A DNA stretch of 64,000 nucleotides from NCBI GenBank assembly GCA_020631735.1, contig CM036201.1:78096502-78160501 (forward strand). The letters run 5' to 3'. Below, piece after piece: positions 1 to 12,047 of this stretch; positions within the stretch are counted from its first letter, which is position 1; every line of letters begins with the position of its first letter. The stretch comes from Saccharum officinarum (lineage: Eukaryota > Streptophyta > Magnoliopsida > Poales > Poaceae). The notes under the pieces were generated by a model. That model ran no database searches, was not told the DNA's origin, and worked only from the letters and a program-made list of their open reading frames with translations. Position numbers and translations under genes: made by a program.

Positions 1-3000
1 TTGACATCCATGTGATGGACGCGCCAGCCCTCCTGGGCAGCTAGCGCAAGGAGGAGTCGCACGGACTCCATCCGTGCAACGGGCGCGAAGGCGTCGTCAA
101 AGTCGATTCCTTCTTGCTGGACGAAGCCGCGCGCCACCAGACGCACCTTGTGCTTGATCACCTCTCCGGTCTCGTCCTTCTTGAGCTTGAAGACCCACTT
201 GAGAGAGATGGCGTGATGGCCGGCTGGAAGATCGGCTAGCTCCCACGTCTTGTTCCGCTCGACGGCGTCCATCTCCATCTGCATCGCGGCACGCCATGCC
301 GCGTCCCTCTCCGCCTCGGCGAACGAACGAGGCTCGCCATCGTCCTGTGTGAGGTGCAGCTCTGCCTCAAAGTCGTGCTGCGCCAGTCCAGGGACTGGCT
401 GCTCGCCGAGGAGGTTGTCCACGGTACGGTAGCGCAGAGGCTCGCCGCCGTGGTAGGCGTCGATGCGATCCTCGTCGTTGGACAGCGGAGTGGCGAACTC
501 CACTGTGCGCTGCTCGTCGTGGGCCGAAGTTGCCGGTGCCGAGCTTGAAGGGGTAGGGTCCGGTGTAGGAGAGCGAGGCGTGGCCGACGGTGCTGGTGGT
601 GGACTCGCCGGAGCCTGTGGACTTGCCGGAGCTGGTGGTGGCGGTGGTGAAGGACTCGCCGGAGGTGGTGGCGAACGAGGTGGTGGGGTAGGCGAGCTCG
701 GTGAGGATGAGCTGCTAGCTCCCCCCGCCTCCTTGAAATGGACGCAGTCGACGACAAAATCGCTGGTCATCGGAGTCGAACCATCATCCACCATCTTGCC
801 CCACGTCCAGCTTCGCCCCTCGTCGAACACGACGTCACGCGTGATGCGCACGCGCCGTGTCGCAGGGTCGAGGACGCGGTAGGCCTTGGCGCCCTCCGCG
901 TAGCCGATGAAGACCCCTGACGTGCTCCGGTCGTCGAGCTTGCCGACGTGGTTGAGCTCCTTGACGAAGGCCAGGCAGCCGAAGACGCGAAGGTGGCTCA
1001 CCACGGGCTTGCGCCCGTGCCAGGCCTCGTATGGCGTCTTGTCGTCGAGGGCCTTGGTGGGGGAGCGGTTGAGCAAGTGGACGGCAGTCATCACCGTCTC
1101 ACCCCAGTAGATCGCCGGCATCCCTCTCTGCTTGAGGAGGGCACGGGCGGTGGCCACCACCGTCTGGTTGCGGCGCTCGACGACGCCGTTCAGCTGCGGA
1201 GTGTACGGCGCGGAGAAGTGGCGGTGGATCCCCTCATTGGCGCAGTACGCCGTGAACTCGGCCGCCGTGAACTCGCTGCCGTTGTCCATGCGTAGGACCC
1301 GAAGCTTGCGGCCGCACTCCGCCTCCGCAGCAGCTTGAAGACGCTTGATGGCGTCCGCCGCGGCTACCTTGGCGTCGAGCAGGACAGCCCACATGTAGCG
1401 GGACATGTCGTCGACGAGGAGGAGGAAGTAGCGCCGACCTCCAGGTGTAGCCGGTGTCACGGGGCCACAGAGGTCACCGTGTACGAGCTCCAGCTTCTCC
1501 TTGGCGCGGAAGCTTGCCTAGCGAGGGAAAGGGAGCCGCCGCAGCTTGGTGAGGACGCAGGTGTCGCAGAACTGCTCCACGTGGTCGACGTGCGGCATGC
1601 CCCGCACCATCTCCTTACTGCCGAGCTGCCTCAGGGCCTCAAAGTTGAGGTGCCCAAAGCGCTCGTGCCACCTCCAAGCGTCGTCGTCGCGGCGGGCTGC
1701 AAGACAGAGAGGTTACGCCACCTGCGCATGAAGGACGTAGAGGCGGTTGCTCCTGTTGACCTTGACCAGGAGCCGGTGTCGATGATCCCAGATGCGCAGC
1801 ACCCCGTGCTCGATCTCCACGCGCGATCCGCTCTCATCCAGCTGTCCCAAGCTGATGATGAAGTTCCTCAACGCGGGGATGTAGTAGACACCGGTGAGCA
1901 GCCTATGCTCGCCAGTTTTGGCGACGAAGACGACTGAGCCGACGCCCTTGATCTCCACAGCGGAGGCGTCGCCGAACTTGACGGTGCCTCGAACGCCTGA
2001 GTCGAGCTCGGAGAAGAACTCCCGCCGCCCGGTCATGTGGTGGGTGGCTCCGGTGTCAAGGCACCACCCGTCGGTCTTGTCGTTGCCGGAGCTGTCGTCG
2101 AGGAGGGCGTGTGCTTTTGGCTCATCAAGGTGGAGGAGAGCCGTTGCGGCCGGTGCCGCTGGAGGTAGTTCGATGCTCGCATGAGCAATGAACAAAGTCG
2201 GCTGCTCCTCCTCCGCCTGTGCGACGTGAGCCTGGCCGCGTCGTGGCTGTCGACAATCCTTGGCCCAATGACCAAGCTTGCCGCAGTTATAGCAAGGGTC
2301 GTCTCGTGCTGGCTTTTGCTTGCCAGCGGCGCTGCCCTGGGCGCCTCCACGATCATCACCCTCGGCACGTCCTCGCGCCCCTGCCTGGGCGTCTTTGCGT
2401 GGCCTGCCACCCTTGCCACGCTTGCGGCCGCCTGTCGTGGAAGAAGGCTCCCCCTTCTTCCTGTCACCTTGGCCGGCAGCCCACTGCTCCCGAGTGAGGA
2501 GGAGCTTCCCGCCAATGGTGACGGGTCCCGAGAGGCGCTGTGGCTCATCGCTGTCAACGACCTTGAGGCGGCCTAACGCCTCCTCGATCGTCATCGTGGA
2601 GAGGTCCAGCAGAGACTCGATTGAGCGAGCCATCTGCTTGTACTTCTCGGGGACGCAGCGGAAGAGCTTCTCAACAGCTCTCTCCTCGCCGTAGGTGTCG
2701 TCGCCGAACTGCACCAACTTCTGCAACAGAGTGTTGAGACGGAGAGCAAAGTCATCAACGTCCTCACCTGGCTTGAAGTTCAGGTTCTCTCACTCCTTGC
2801 GAAGTGCCTGCAGTGTGGACTTGCGGGCGCGGTCGCTGCCGATGCGTGCCGCAGCGATGGCGTCCCAGGCCTCCTTGGCAGTCCGCTTGCTGGTAAGCGA
2901 AAACTGCATCTCGGGCGGGACTGCATCAATGAGAGCATCCAGTGCCCGTCGATCTTGGTCGTAGTCGACGTCGCCGTACCGGACTGCATCCCACATATGC

Positions 3001-3726
3001 CGCACCTGGAGCCTTACCCTCATCACCGCCGCCCACTCAACGTAGTTGGTCTTGGTGAGGGTACGCCACCCGCCGCCGGGGCCGACGTCCCTGACGACAG
3101 CCTGGTACTCGTGGTGACCACGGTACCGAACCGGGGAGAGAGAGCCGCGCTGCCTGTGAAGGCCGCGCTCTCCGTCGACCCGTCCGCCGACAGCCTGGTA
3201 CTCGTGGTGACCACGGTACCGAACCGGGGAGAGAGCCGCGCTGCCTGTGAAGGCCGCGCTCTCCGTCGACCCGTCCGCCGCCGCCATGCGCGCCTCCTCT
3301 AGGAGCGCCACCGCCGTGCGCGCCTCCTTCAGGAGTGCTGTCGGCGTGTCTGCGCCTGTCTGGGCTGCCGCCGCGCTCGTGGGCGTGCGCGGCTGCCCAC
3401 TGCGCCGCTCGCCCTCGCGATGCCTCCCTCTCCAGCAGCTCGAGGTCCGCGTCGGCGCTGTCATCAGCAGCGATGGAGCTGCTGTTGCTGCCGCGTAGAA
3501 CCTCGACCTCCGCTGCTGCTGCACGCGCTGCATCCGCCGCCGCCGCTGCTTCCACCTCCGCTCTAGCTGCTGCCAGCTCCGCTGCTGCCAGCCTCGATGC
3601 CCTTGCTGCTGCTGCTGCTGCGGCGTCTGCTGCCGCTCGCTCGCGCTTCTCTGCCACGGCGAGGTCGGCCTCCTGCCGACGCCGCGTGCTCGAGGCGACC
3701 GAGCCCTGAGACTGTCCTGCGGACAT
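1..3726 (-). pseudogene. copia gag-pol polyprotein, three nonsense codons and one frameshift
   Basis: Start ATG at 3726 (MSAGQSQGSV...), then an Ala-rich N-terminus, a UBN2-type gag domain (3070-2700), a CCHC zinc knuckle CYNCGKLGHWAKDC (about 2290-2250), an aspartic protease with WCLDTGATHHMTG (about 2060), the integrase zinc and core domains (RTDNGSEF near 1290-1260, PQLNGVVERRN near 1190) and the copia RT entry (LKWVFKLKKDETGE, then FAPVARMESVRLLLALA) at 220-1. In one frame I see three stops: TGA at 2790-2792 (where family members have Trp), TAA at 1713-1715 and TAG at 1518-1520 (where Gln fits). All three are single C-to-T type changes. The N-terminal part is also out of frame with the rest because of a 2-bp difference in a duplicated block (3096-3279). 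It cannot make an intact polyprotein. Confidence 0.85.
3096..3279 (-). repeat. tandem duplication inside copia gag, 93 + 91 bp
   Basis: The block starting gacagcctggtactcgtggt occurs at 3096 and again at 3189. The first unit is 93 bp (31 codons, frame-neutral). The second lacks one GA of a GAGAGAGA run and is 91 bp, which shifts the frame. The distance from the ATG (3726) to the downstream frame becomes a multiple of three if 2 bp are added, or if the 91-bp copy is removed. This fits an in-frame duplication followed by a 2-bp loss. Confidence 0.8.
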
Positions 3727-3850
3727 GGCGCGCTATTGGAGGGGCTGCTGTGTGGAGAGCAGGGGCAGCCGGAGCTGCTGCTACCGGCTGGGGCTGCTGC
3801 GAGGCCGGGGAAGGAGAAGAGCAGGAGATGCTCAGGCTACAGGATAGTAC

Positions 3851-3863
3851 GGCTCGGATACCA
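3851..3863 (-). other. copia primer binding site, initiator-Met tRNA type
   Basis: The minus strand reads TGGTATCCGAGCC two bases inside the LTR edge, one mismatch from the usual plant initiator-Met tRNA primer site TGGTATCAGAGC. Confidence 0.7.
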
Positions 3864-4039
3864 CTTGTTAGTCGCTGGATTCTCACTCTTGGTAGCAGTA
3901 GAATCCTTACTCTCATCGAGAGAGGATGACACTAGGAGTTGGGGCAATTTTCTGGTTTATTTCTCACACAAACTCATACAATGCCATGCCAACCTGAGGG
4001 GTTGGGGTTACATACTTATAGGCTGCTAGCCAGCCAAGC

Positions 4040-4190
4040 ATATGCCAATATGCTAGTCTTAGATGCTAGTCTAAGATGCTAAAATGCTGTCCTAGCTAAG
4101 ATGATGTCCTCTAGTCTAAGATGCTGTCCTAGCTAAGATGCTGTCCTCTAGTTTAAGATGCTGTCCTCTAGTCTAAGATGCTGTCCTAAA
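4040..4190. repeat. short tandem repeats in copia LTR
   Basis: Repeated variants of agatgctgtcctctagtcta and agatgctgtcctagcta, period about 20-24 bp, at least six partial units. They lie in the presumed LTR U3. Confidence 0.6.
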
Positions 4191-4200
4191 AACAGAAAAA

Positions 4201-5300
4201 CAGCCACAAGGACCATGTGAGCAGCACAGCCCCACAAAGACCAACCACACATGAGACTTATCCATCACCCAAAAAGGTTTTAAATGTGCGCCTAGACACG
4301 ATTAGTTGGGAATCGGAGCCCTGCTGGGTCGATTAGGCCCTGTGTGGCTAAGCTCTGATGCGCCTAGGCTCTTCATCTATGGCGCGAGGCAGCGCGGACA
4401 CGGGAAAAGCGGCGGCGAGGCGATCTTGCACTAGTGCGGGTGGGCAGGCAGAAAAGAAGAGCGCGGGTGGGCATGGCACAACACAGTGGGCAGGAGTGTG
4501 GAACAGAGGGTGGGCATGGATGGGCAGATAAATACCTAGCGGCTATGTTACAACTTACAAGAGAAGCAAAGTGTCATTGCTCCTCTTATCGCTGCCAGGT
4601 GCCAGCTGCGAGACCTCCTCACTACTTTGTGTTGGCGCCAACGTAGCCTCGTCCCAGTTCCCTTCTCCCTCATCCTGTATTCCTGTTAGCTGTTAGCTCT
4701 CAGCTTCCCATCAACTATGTATGGGTGCGCGTGTGAGTCACCTAAGCATGGTGGGGCTGTTGAGCCTTGGGGAATCAGTGATCGCAGTTCATGTGCCCCT
4801 CGTGTGGAAACTGGTGGATGGAGCACGTCTTTGCAGTGTGTTTGTGTGTTGTGCGTGACCTGCAGCGCTCAAGCTGTACCTGTGTGAGATACATTTCTAT
4901 TGTTTTCTCTTGAACTTGCTTCTATTTGCAAAACTCATGACTTCCCAGTTGTCGTAATTTTCTTCTGATACTCTGTTCTCAAATGCTAATAACCTGATAA
5001 ATATGCCTTGTTTGTGCTGCCCTGTGCCTTGTTTGCCCTGAAATTGTCTCTCTTAGTACTCTGTTTTTTCTTCATCTGTGCTGCTGCCTCCTGAACTTGC
5101 TCCCAGCAGCAAATAATCAAATAAATTATAGAAAGCAGAAACATAATCACGTTTAATCTACGCTTAAGCGCTCTAGGTTCTAGACTGTGGCCACTGTCTA
5201 GCAACTTTTGGAACCTTGGTAAAAACCTGTACTTCTGTACTTGTTGATGTTATTCTTATCTTCTATCTGTTTGACTTATTCTATGATCTTAATTATTTAG
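4201..5300. other. gene-poor interval upstream of SAS10 exons
   Basis: I find no exon that could supply the acidic N-terminus of SAS10. A block around 4285-4375 has gcgcctag motifs typical of dispersed repeats; 4680-5300 is AT-rich and looks intronic. The interval ends in a good acceptor, aattatttag at 5291-5300. Confidence 0.4.
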
Positions 5301-8300
5301 GGTGTTTCTGATAGCGAAAGTGATGACAGCAAAGGAGAAGAGTCTGGTGACATGGCTGAAGCTGATTATGAAGAATGGGACAAAGGGTATATTTCAAAAT
5401 GTAAGTTTGTGAATAGCTCTTGCACAATATCTATGGGCATAGTACTATCCTGTTAGTATATTTCTTTGTTTATGTTTAGCAATATGTTTTTGTGGCCTAA
5501 ATAATTAGGTCCACATATTGATATAGGTGAACTATTACAAATATATACTTAGCCGCCAACGAAGGTGATGCTATTTTTAAGTATAATTGCCAGAAATTAT
5601 ATGCATATATGATGCTGATGCAACTGTAAAGGGTATGGGTGATAAATAATACCTGCTTTCCTCTTCAGTGTTGAATAAATCCATTGGTACATAAAATGCT
5701 AGCGCTGATTTCTTATACTTTCAGAATTTGATGTAGTGCTCCAATGCAAGCTTTGGCTCAAATAAATAAGAAAAATACTGAACCTCTTATTTAGCTGTTC
5801 CTGTTTCTTCTGATATGTGGTGTTTGCATATACATAACTTAGTGTGTTTGAATAGTAAAAAGAGCACAGAGGGCTGTCAAACAAATTGCTGGAGGTGATG
5901 ATAGCATGGATGAGCAGGAGGATGAAACAAAAGAAAATGTTTGGGGCAGAGGTAAAAATGCATACTATGATGCTGGTGAACAGTCTGGTGATGATGAGGT
6001 GGACTACGAGGAGGCACAAAGGATCCAAAAAAATAAGGAAAAAAAGCTGTCTATGAAAGATTTTGGATTAGACGATGGTGAAAGTGATGAAGAGAATAAT
6101 GCCACAAAGGTGATTGTCTTTTTTCTATTTGTTTTTCTTGTTACTGTCTCTTGTTTGCTTCAACCATGGGATGGCTTTGAGAATCATCTAAACTTACCTC
6201 AGGACATCTTATCAGATAATAACTAATAAGTTACGCCCATTATACAATATCTATTTTAGGAAACAGTCCATGTTTCCAACCCTGAACTCTGAGACTTTTA
6301 TCTTTTTAATCATCAATTATTGAAACTTGGTTTTAGGTGCTGTGGTGTTCATGTGCAAAGTGACCTAAGGTCAAAATAGTTTTTGATTTCTAAAATTAGT
6401 ATATATTTTTGAATAGTTCTGGAATTATTCTCACTTGCATTGTGGGGTATTGGCAACCTGCAAATGCAAGACAATCAGGCTAGCACGTCGGGCCATGGTG
6501 GCAGAACAGGCCTGCAAGACAATCCCAAGGGTCATTTGGATGTTATTAGATACTTTAAGGGCTACCAAAGGGGTTATGTAGTCAACCTTTAATATGTTGG
6601 GAGGTTATGTAGACCTTTTCCTATTGTTTGCTTACTCACATCCATTTCATCATTCACGTAATATGCTATGCCAGAAAAAACTGTCTTCAAAACCATCACA
6701 AGGCGTTATTTAGGCGGTTTTCAATACTTTTTAAGGGTAAAATACTTAGTTTTCTAGGTGAGGGGGTGAAGTAGATGAATGTCAATACTTCTTTTTTTTT
6801 TTGGGGGGGGGGGGGGGCCTGGTGCAGTTGGTGAGTGCTAGCTCGCCGAGTCACTAGGTCCTGGGTTCGAAGCCGTCTCTCTGCAGAATTTCTGTGGGGG
6901 TAAGACTTTGCTTCGGTTATTCCCTTCCCCAGACCCCACTCGTGTGGGAGCCTTTGGCACTGGGTCTGCCCTTTTTTGGGGGGGGGGGGGTGCTTGCATG
7001 GTTTAGTTGGTGTTTTCCTTTATTTTATTCACTATCTTTGCCTTGTTCAGCGATGAGGATTCTAATTTCCATTAGCTTCTACCTCTCATTTGGCTAATAT
7101 TTTATCTGAGTATATATGTTTTTTATGCATACATTAGATAATACCTGTCTGCAATTGTTTATCCTTTGACTAGCAGGTATCCAACCATGAAATCAAAATG
7201 AAAGAAGACTTTGCTGTCTTATCAGGCGATGACAAAATGGATGTGCTATACAGGTCTGTTATTTGACTTTTGTACTATATGTCTAGTTCCTTCGCAAAGT
7301 CTATCCTCATGACATAATGTATCGGCCGTTCACCAGTGCATGAAGAAACTTTTTTAACTTTAAAAAGGATCATTGTAATGGTTAGTTCCACTCAAATCAA
7401 CATTAAATAGGCATGTCCATCAATGAAATTTTTGAGATTTGTAATGCTTATAGCATTTAAATTATGTACTACTTGAAGTGACATTGTCATTATGTGTTTA
7501 AGTGCAATAGATGTTGACATCTATATATTAATTTTGTGCTCGTCAGTTCTGCCCCTGAACTCGTTAGCTTGTTGTCTGAGTTGAAGGATGCCCATGAAGA
7601 ACTTAGGGCTATTGGACAGCTTACCAGTGAGGTAAATTACTGCTGCACTCACAATTGAAACAATGTTCTTGTTTCTTATACTAATAGTATTTCCTGTATA
7701 ATTGTGTAGCTTGAAGACTTTAACTTGCATGTGTGGAAGAACTCTGAAACTTGAAACATCAATATTTGTTAGCTTACCAGTCTTTGCTTGTTTGCCTTCA
7801 GTTTAGCCCTTTATTGCATACTATTCATGAATCTTAGATGTTATGCACTGTTGAACAAAAGTTCAAATATTGTGGCTCAAACAGGACCATATCTTGTCCC
7901 TACAATAAAGCTCAAGAGTGTTGCGAATATCCTAAAAGGGTGAAAGTACTCATACTTTCGATTTTTTATCTACTACACCATCTTTGGCATTATTCTCCAT
8001 GCCACTATGATGCTTTCTTGCTTAGTGACTGTCACACACAAGCTTTTGCTTGCTCTAGTATGGCTTGGTTCGTGATTACCATTCGTTCCTAGTTCATGTT
8101 GGTGATTTGTGGAATTTTGTGGTTTATGTTATATCACATTAGTCGAATTGGCTTGTTTCACTACTATGATTCACTGCTAAATTTTGTGGTTCGTGATCTT
8201 AGTGCTTATAGCCTGTTTAGTCTCCCTTCTACCTATCTTGCTGCCTTTGATAATTGAATATTTTTGCAGGGCACATCTTGTCTAGGCAAAGATAAAATGC

Positions 8301-11040
8301 AACCTTTTGAAGTGAAGAAAGCTTGTTTGCTTGCTCATTGTCAAGCTATTACCTTCTATCTCCTTATGAAATCTGAGGGGTTGTCCGTACAGGATCATCC
8401 TGTAATTTCTCGCCTGATAGAGACCAAGAATATGGTAGAGAAGGTTTGTTTTTAGTAAACCTTATTCCTATATGTACTGAATTCAGAAGGCATGCCCATG
8501 CTGCCCTTTATCTGCCAGATGACAAGATCAAAAATAAGTTTAGCAACATCGGTTGAGATGGTTTGGACATGTCCAACGGAGGCCTCCTGAGGCGCCGGTG
8601 CGTAGTAGAGTTCTAAAGCGGGCCGATAATGTAAAGAGCGGTAGAGGTCGACCTAAACTAACTTGGGACGAGTCCGTTAAGAGAGATCTTAAGGAGTGGA
8701 ATATCTCCAAGGATTTAGCTATGGACAGGAGCGCTTGGAGATTGGCAATCAACGTGCCTGAACCGTGACATCTTTTTGTCTTGTGCCATTTATGTCCCTT
8801 TATGTGTCTCCCTGTTTCTCGTCTCTTTTGGGTTTTCATCTCTAGCCTACCCCAACTTGCTTGGGACAAAAGGCTATGTTGTTGTTGTTGTAGTAGAATT
8901 GGTAGCATGTAAGAATTTGTTCTATTATTGAATATCATTACTTTAGGGCTTGTTAGATAATTTCTCTTTCTGAGTCAATTGGAAAGTTATTTGGACTGTG
9001 CGATATGTGAAAGATTCCAATGTCCTCTCTATTGCAGATAAAGCAAGTCACCATGAATCCAGCAAGGCAAAAAGGGAGCACTGATGACCATAGTATGCAT
9101 AGCAGCACCATCCAAACAGATAAGATTGTCACATTGGACAAACAGGAGGGCAAATTTAGCAATGTACTAGCACTGGATAAAGTGATCCAAGTACGGTTTC
9201 TGCTCTGTTGTGTCTATTATTTTATTACCTAGGTGCTCCAAATAACACATGATTGATAATTTAGGGTGCAGTCTCTGAATCACTAAAGAGTGAGCCTTCT
9301 AATAATGATTACCATGAAGTCAACGAACAGAAGAACAAGGTTAATCTGACATAAACATGTAGTGTTCATTTTTTTCCTGTTAAATAAGAGTGTATTTGCC
9401 TGAAATCTACAAATGACAGGATGAACATATGGGCTTGCATAGCCTGGAAATGTTGAAGGTAAGAGCAAACCTTGAGGAAAGATTAAAGAAAAAAGGGCTC
9501 TATAATTTGACAAAGTCGAAGCCAGAGAAGTTGTCAAAAACCAGGACAACTAGTAATAAGTGAGTTATTAGTTATGTATTTCTTCTGTAGTTCTGTTACA
9601 TAATAATGTTTTTGTTTCTTTGTGGTTTTAGTAATATTTATCTATGATGTGTAGAAGAGGCCTGCAGACATTGGATGACTTTGATGATGAAGTGCTGAAG
9701 AATAATCAAATGATGAAACCTAGCAAGCTTGTAGCAGCTGCTGCTAAATCAAATAAAAGCATGGTATGCTACACTGCTAAATCTAATTGTTTCCTGTGGT
9801 CCTAGGTTTTTGTAATGGGATAATATGTAAATTCCCCATGCATCAATGGTCTTAGTCATCTTAGGTTGGAAATAATTTCATGTGGCTATATATCCAGGAT
9901 ATTTGTAGTTCCAAAGTAATTTGTCTAGTGAGTTTGAAAATAATGGTGAATTTTACATTCTGATTTCGGGTTATTGTAAGTTTATTTCAGTTTTAAGCAT
10001 ATCACCTAAAAAAAGTATAAGAAAAAGGGTGTGTTTTCATGTGATGGTTTACTTTTGGGATACATCTAGGTTTTGGCCCCCTCCCCTCTGGAAACATGCC
10101 CTTAGTATGCTGTATGTTTTAAAAGAAGAAAAAGGAATTTGAATGAGCTGCATATATGCTCAGTATAAGCTATGATGTGTCTTAAGCTTTATTCGGAGTT
10201 ACAAGCTTTCGGTTGTCTGATTGTGTCTAACCCCCTGTTTTGTATCTTCAAGTTTGTTTCTGGTGATGATGACCTTCCGAAGAGAGATAATATTGGAGAA
10301 AGACGGAGGAAAACATGAGCTTCGTGTTCTGTCAAGAGTAGGAGCTAACTCAGTGAAAGATCATGAGTTGCCAGATGGTGACGCTTCTGAAGATGACGCT
10401 TCTGAAGATGACCATGAGTTGCCAGAAGGTGGTGATGCTTCGGAAGATGGCTTCTATGAGGATGTTAAAAGACAGAGGACTGAAAAACTATTAATCAAGA
10501 ATGCTCTGTACTCGAGGTAAGTTTCACTGATATACCAGGTAAATAAATAAGGGGTTTCTGGTGAATCTTCTGCTTACTTTTTCCTGTATGACAGAACTCC
10601 GGGCGTTGAACCTCTGGAGGAAGAAACTGAAGGCGATGGCAAGAGGACTATTTCATACCAGGTTAATCTTCACCTGGTGCATCATGTAACATATAGATTT
10701 CGATTTCCTGTTATGTGCTTCTAACTAAATCCAAACGCTTGCAGATCTTGAAGAACAGGGGGTTGACACGTTCCAGGAATAAGAAAAAGAAGAATCCGCG
10801 AAAGAACTACAGAGTAAGTAACATAACATTATTGTACATCTGACTTGTGAGTCATTTAAACTGCTAGGGTGATGACTCAGCTCATTTTTACCTCCTTTTT
10901 TTTTTCAGGATAAGCATAAAAACAAGCTTGTCAAGCGGAAAGGCCAAGTGCGTGATATCAAGAAGCCGTCTGGTCCATATGGAGGTGAAATGTCTGGCAT
11001 CAACCCGAATGTCAGCCGCAGTGTGCGGTTCAAGAGTTGA
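5301..11040 (+). CDS. SAS10: SAS10/UTP3 family nucleolar protein (U3 processome), 5'-incomplete, frameshifted
   Basis: Sas10/Utp3 proteins belong to the small-subunit processome that matures 18S rRNA in the nucleolus. Exons read by GT-AG rules and phase: 5301-5400, 5856-6109, 7177-7253, 7547-7631, 8270-8443, 9038-9190, 9265-9339, 9420-9559, 9655-9763, 10253-10516, 10595-10661, 10745-10813, 10909-11040 (about 566 codons). Visible: acidic segments with [12 protein letters not shown] and [10 protein letters not shown]; the Sas10/Utp3/C1D helical region ([35 protein letters not shown]); the conserved C-terminal Sas10 domain ([18 protein letters not shown], then [20 protein letters not shown]). 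The first exon(s), roughly 90-100 residues, are not in the window; the copia element lies where they would be sought. Exon 10253-10516 is 264 nt although the flanking phases require 263: an AAAA run at 10310-10313 has one base too many and leads to an early TGA. This is either a real null allele or a homopolymer sequencing error. Confidence 0.88.
6803..6977 (+). mobile_element. tRNA-derived SINE (Au-like) in SAS10 intron
   Basis: After a G run, the block has a tRNA-like head: a box A-like TGGTGCAGTTGGTGAG and a box B GGGTTCGAAGCC at about 6862-6873. It ends in GGGTCTGCCCTTTTTT at about 6962-6976, the 3' end style of Au SINEs. It sits between the second and third visible SAS10 exons in the gene's orientation. 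I could not establish target duplications because both edges are homopolymers. Confidence 0.65.
8535..8893 (+). mobile_element. 5'-truncated LINE 3' end in SAS10 intron
   Basis: The plus strand encodes the C-terminal tail of a plant non-LTR reverse transcriptase ([14 protein letters not shown], then [20 protein letters not shown], then [14 protein letters not shown] and a stop at 8766-8768). The 3' UTR ends CTTGCTTGGGACAAAAGGC followed by a (TTG)n tail at about 8876-8893. Upstream parts of the LINE are absent, as usual for 5'-truncated copies. It lies in the intron between exons 8270-8443 and 9038-9190. Confidence 0.8.
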
Positions 11041-11085
11041 TGCCAGCAGTAGTATATTCAGGTTGGACATGAAAGGGTTGTTTCT

Positions 11086-11647
11086 CAAGATGGCAGCGGG
11101 TACATACCCGACGGGTAGTGCTCACCCGTACCCGTACCCGCACCCGCAAAATTTTACCCGTCGGGTTATCCGTACCCGCATGCGGGTAAAAAAATAGTTC
11201 CATACCCGTACCCGCCGGGTAATTCTCACCCGACGGGTAACCCGTACCCGATAGCATACCCGAAAATTACCTAAAAATATCAAATAGTCACGTGCAAAAA
11301 TAAATCATTCTAAGCTTCCAACAAGTTACAAACATGCTAACAAATATTATTAGCATCATTACAACAAAGACAATCTACTAGAAATATAGTAGATGTCTCA
11401 ATGGGCCAAATTCATGACTTATATGCGCTAAAATAACTGAGGTTTGCTAGTTATTTTTGCGGGTATGTCTTACCCGCGGGTATGCGGGTATGAGTAGTAT
11501 ACACCCGCACCCGTACCCGCATACCCGATGGGTATAGGATTTTGTCCAATAATATACCCACGGGTAGAAAATTCATTCCATACCCGCCTCTTTATCGGGT
11601 AATACCCGTCGGGTACTCGGGTTTCGGATACCCGTTGCCATCTCTAG
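11086..11647. mobile_element. non-autonomous hAT-type element in SAS10 3' flank, TSD TTGTTTCT
   Basis: An exact 8-bp direct repeat TTGTTTCT flanks the block (11078-11085 and 11648-11655). The ends are imperfect inverted repeats: CAAGATGGCAGCGGGTA at the left, CTAGAGATGGCAACGGGTA reading inward from the right. The subterminal 100 bp on each side are packed with TACCCG/CGGGTA motifs. There is no coding capacity. An 8-bp duplication plus this terminus indicates the hAT superfamily. It is 46 bp after the SAS10 stop codon, so probably within the 3' UTR. Confidence 0.85.
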
Positions 11648-11655
11648 TTGTTTCT

Positions 11656-12047
11656 GGTCGTAACTTGACATTTTTTTTGCATGTTATTAAAATGGATTAA
11701 TTCCTTAGTTTGTGTTTCGATATTAGATGAGTAAAATTTTGCCTGCGATAAATATGGTTATCACCACTGCCTGTGTGGCTGTGTCTGAAAGCGTGCTTAT
11801 GCTGAAACTAAGTATAATTATTAAGGGAATTCGTATATTATTTTGTATTGTAATATAAGTTATTTTGTTTGTTACACACAGGAGCTAGCAGCATAATAGT
11901 ATATACATACGTACATGGCCATCATCAAGGTGCCATAGTTATTGCAACTGAGTACGTGATCGTAACGACTAACGAGTAGTGGATCGTAACATGCAAGGAG
12001 TATGTAGAACAGGCACAACGCCGCGCGATGGCTGATCCGGCCGGTGA
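11656..12047. other. intergenic between SAS10 3' flank and methyltransferase stop codon
   Basis: AT-rich sequence with no ORF I can support. It should hold the convergent 3' UTRs of the two neighbouring genes. Confidence 0.4.

Larger units (their letters stand above)
1..4200 (-). mobile_element. Ty1/copia LTR retrotransposon, decayed, truncated by window edge
   Basis: Read on the minus strand the order is 5' LTR (about 4200 down to 3866), primer binding site (3851-3863), gag, protease, integrase and the first part of reverse transcriptase, running off the window at base 1. This order (integrase before RT) defines Ty1/copia. The LTR inner edge is placed at 3866, where the plus strand reads TGTTAG beside the primer site; the outer LTR edge near 4200 is a guess because I found no matching terminus or target duplication. 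The element lies just upstream of the SAS10 exons and may sit in an intron of that gene. Confidence 0.85.

Noticed and set aside
6836..6890. tRNA-like sequence with box A and box B
   Set aside because: No cloverleaf can be drawn and the 3' end is SINE-like; it is the head of a SINE, not a tRNA gene.
8540..8938. 132-codon minus-strand open frame
   Set aside because: Antisense shadow of the LINE reverse transcriptase tail.
10900..11257. Open frames reading through the SAS10 last exon into the ACCCG repeats
   Set aside because: Other-frame shadows of the exon and of the hAT element's subterminal repeats.
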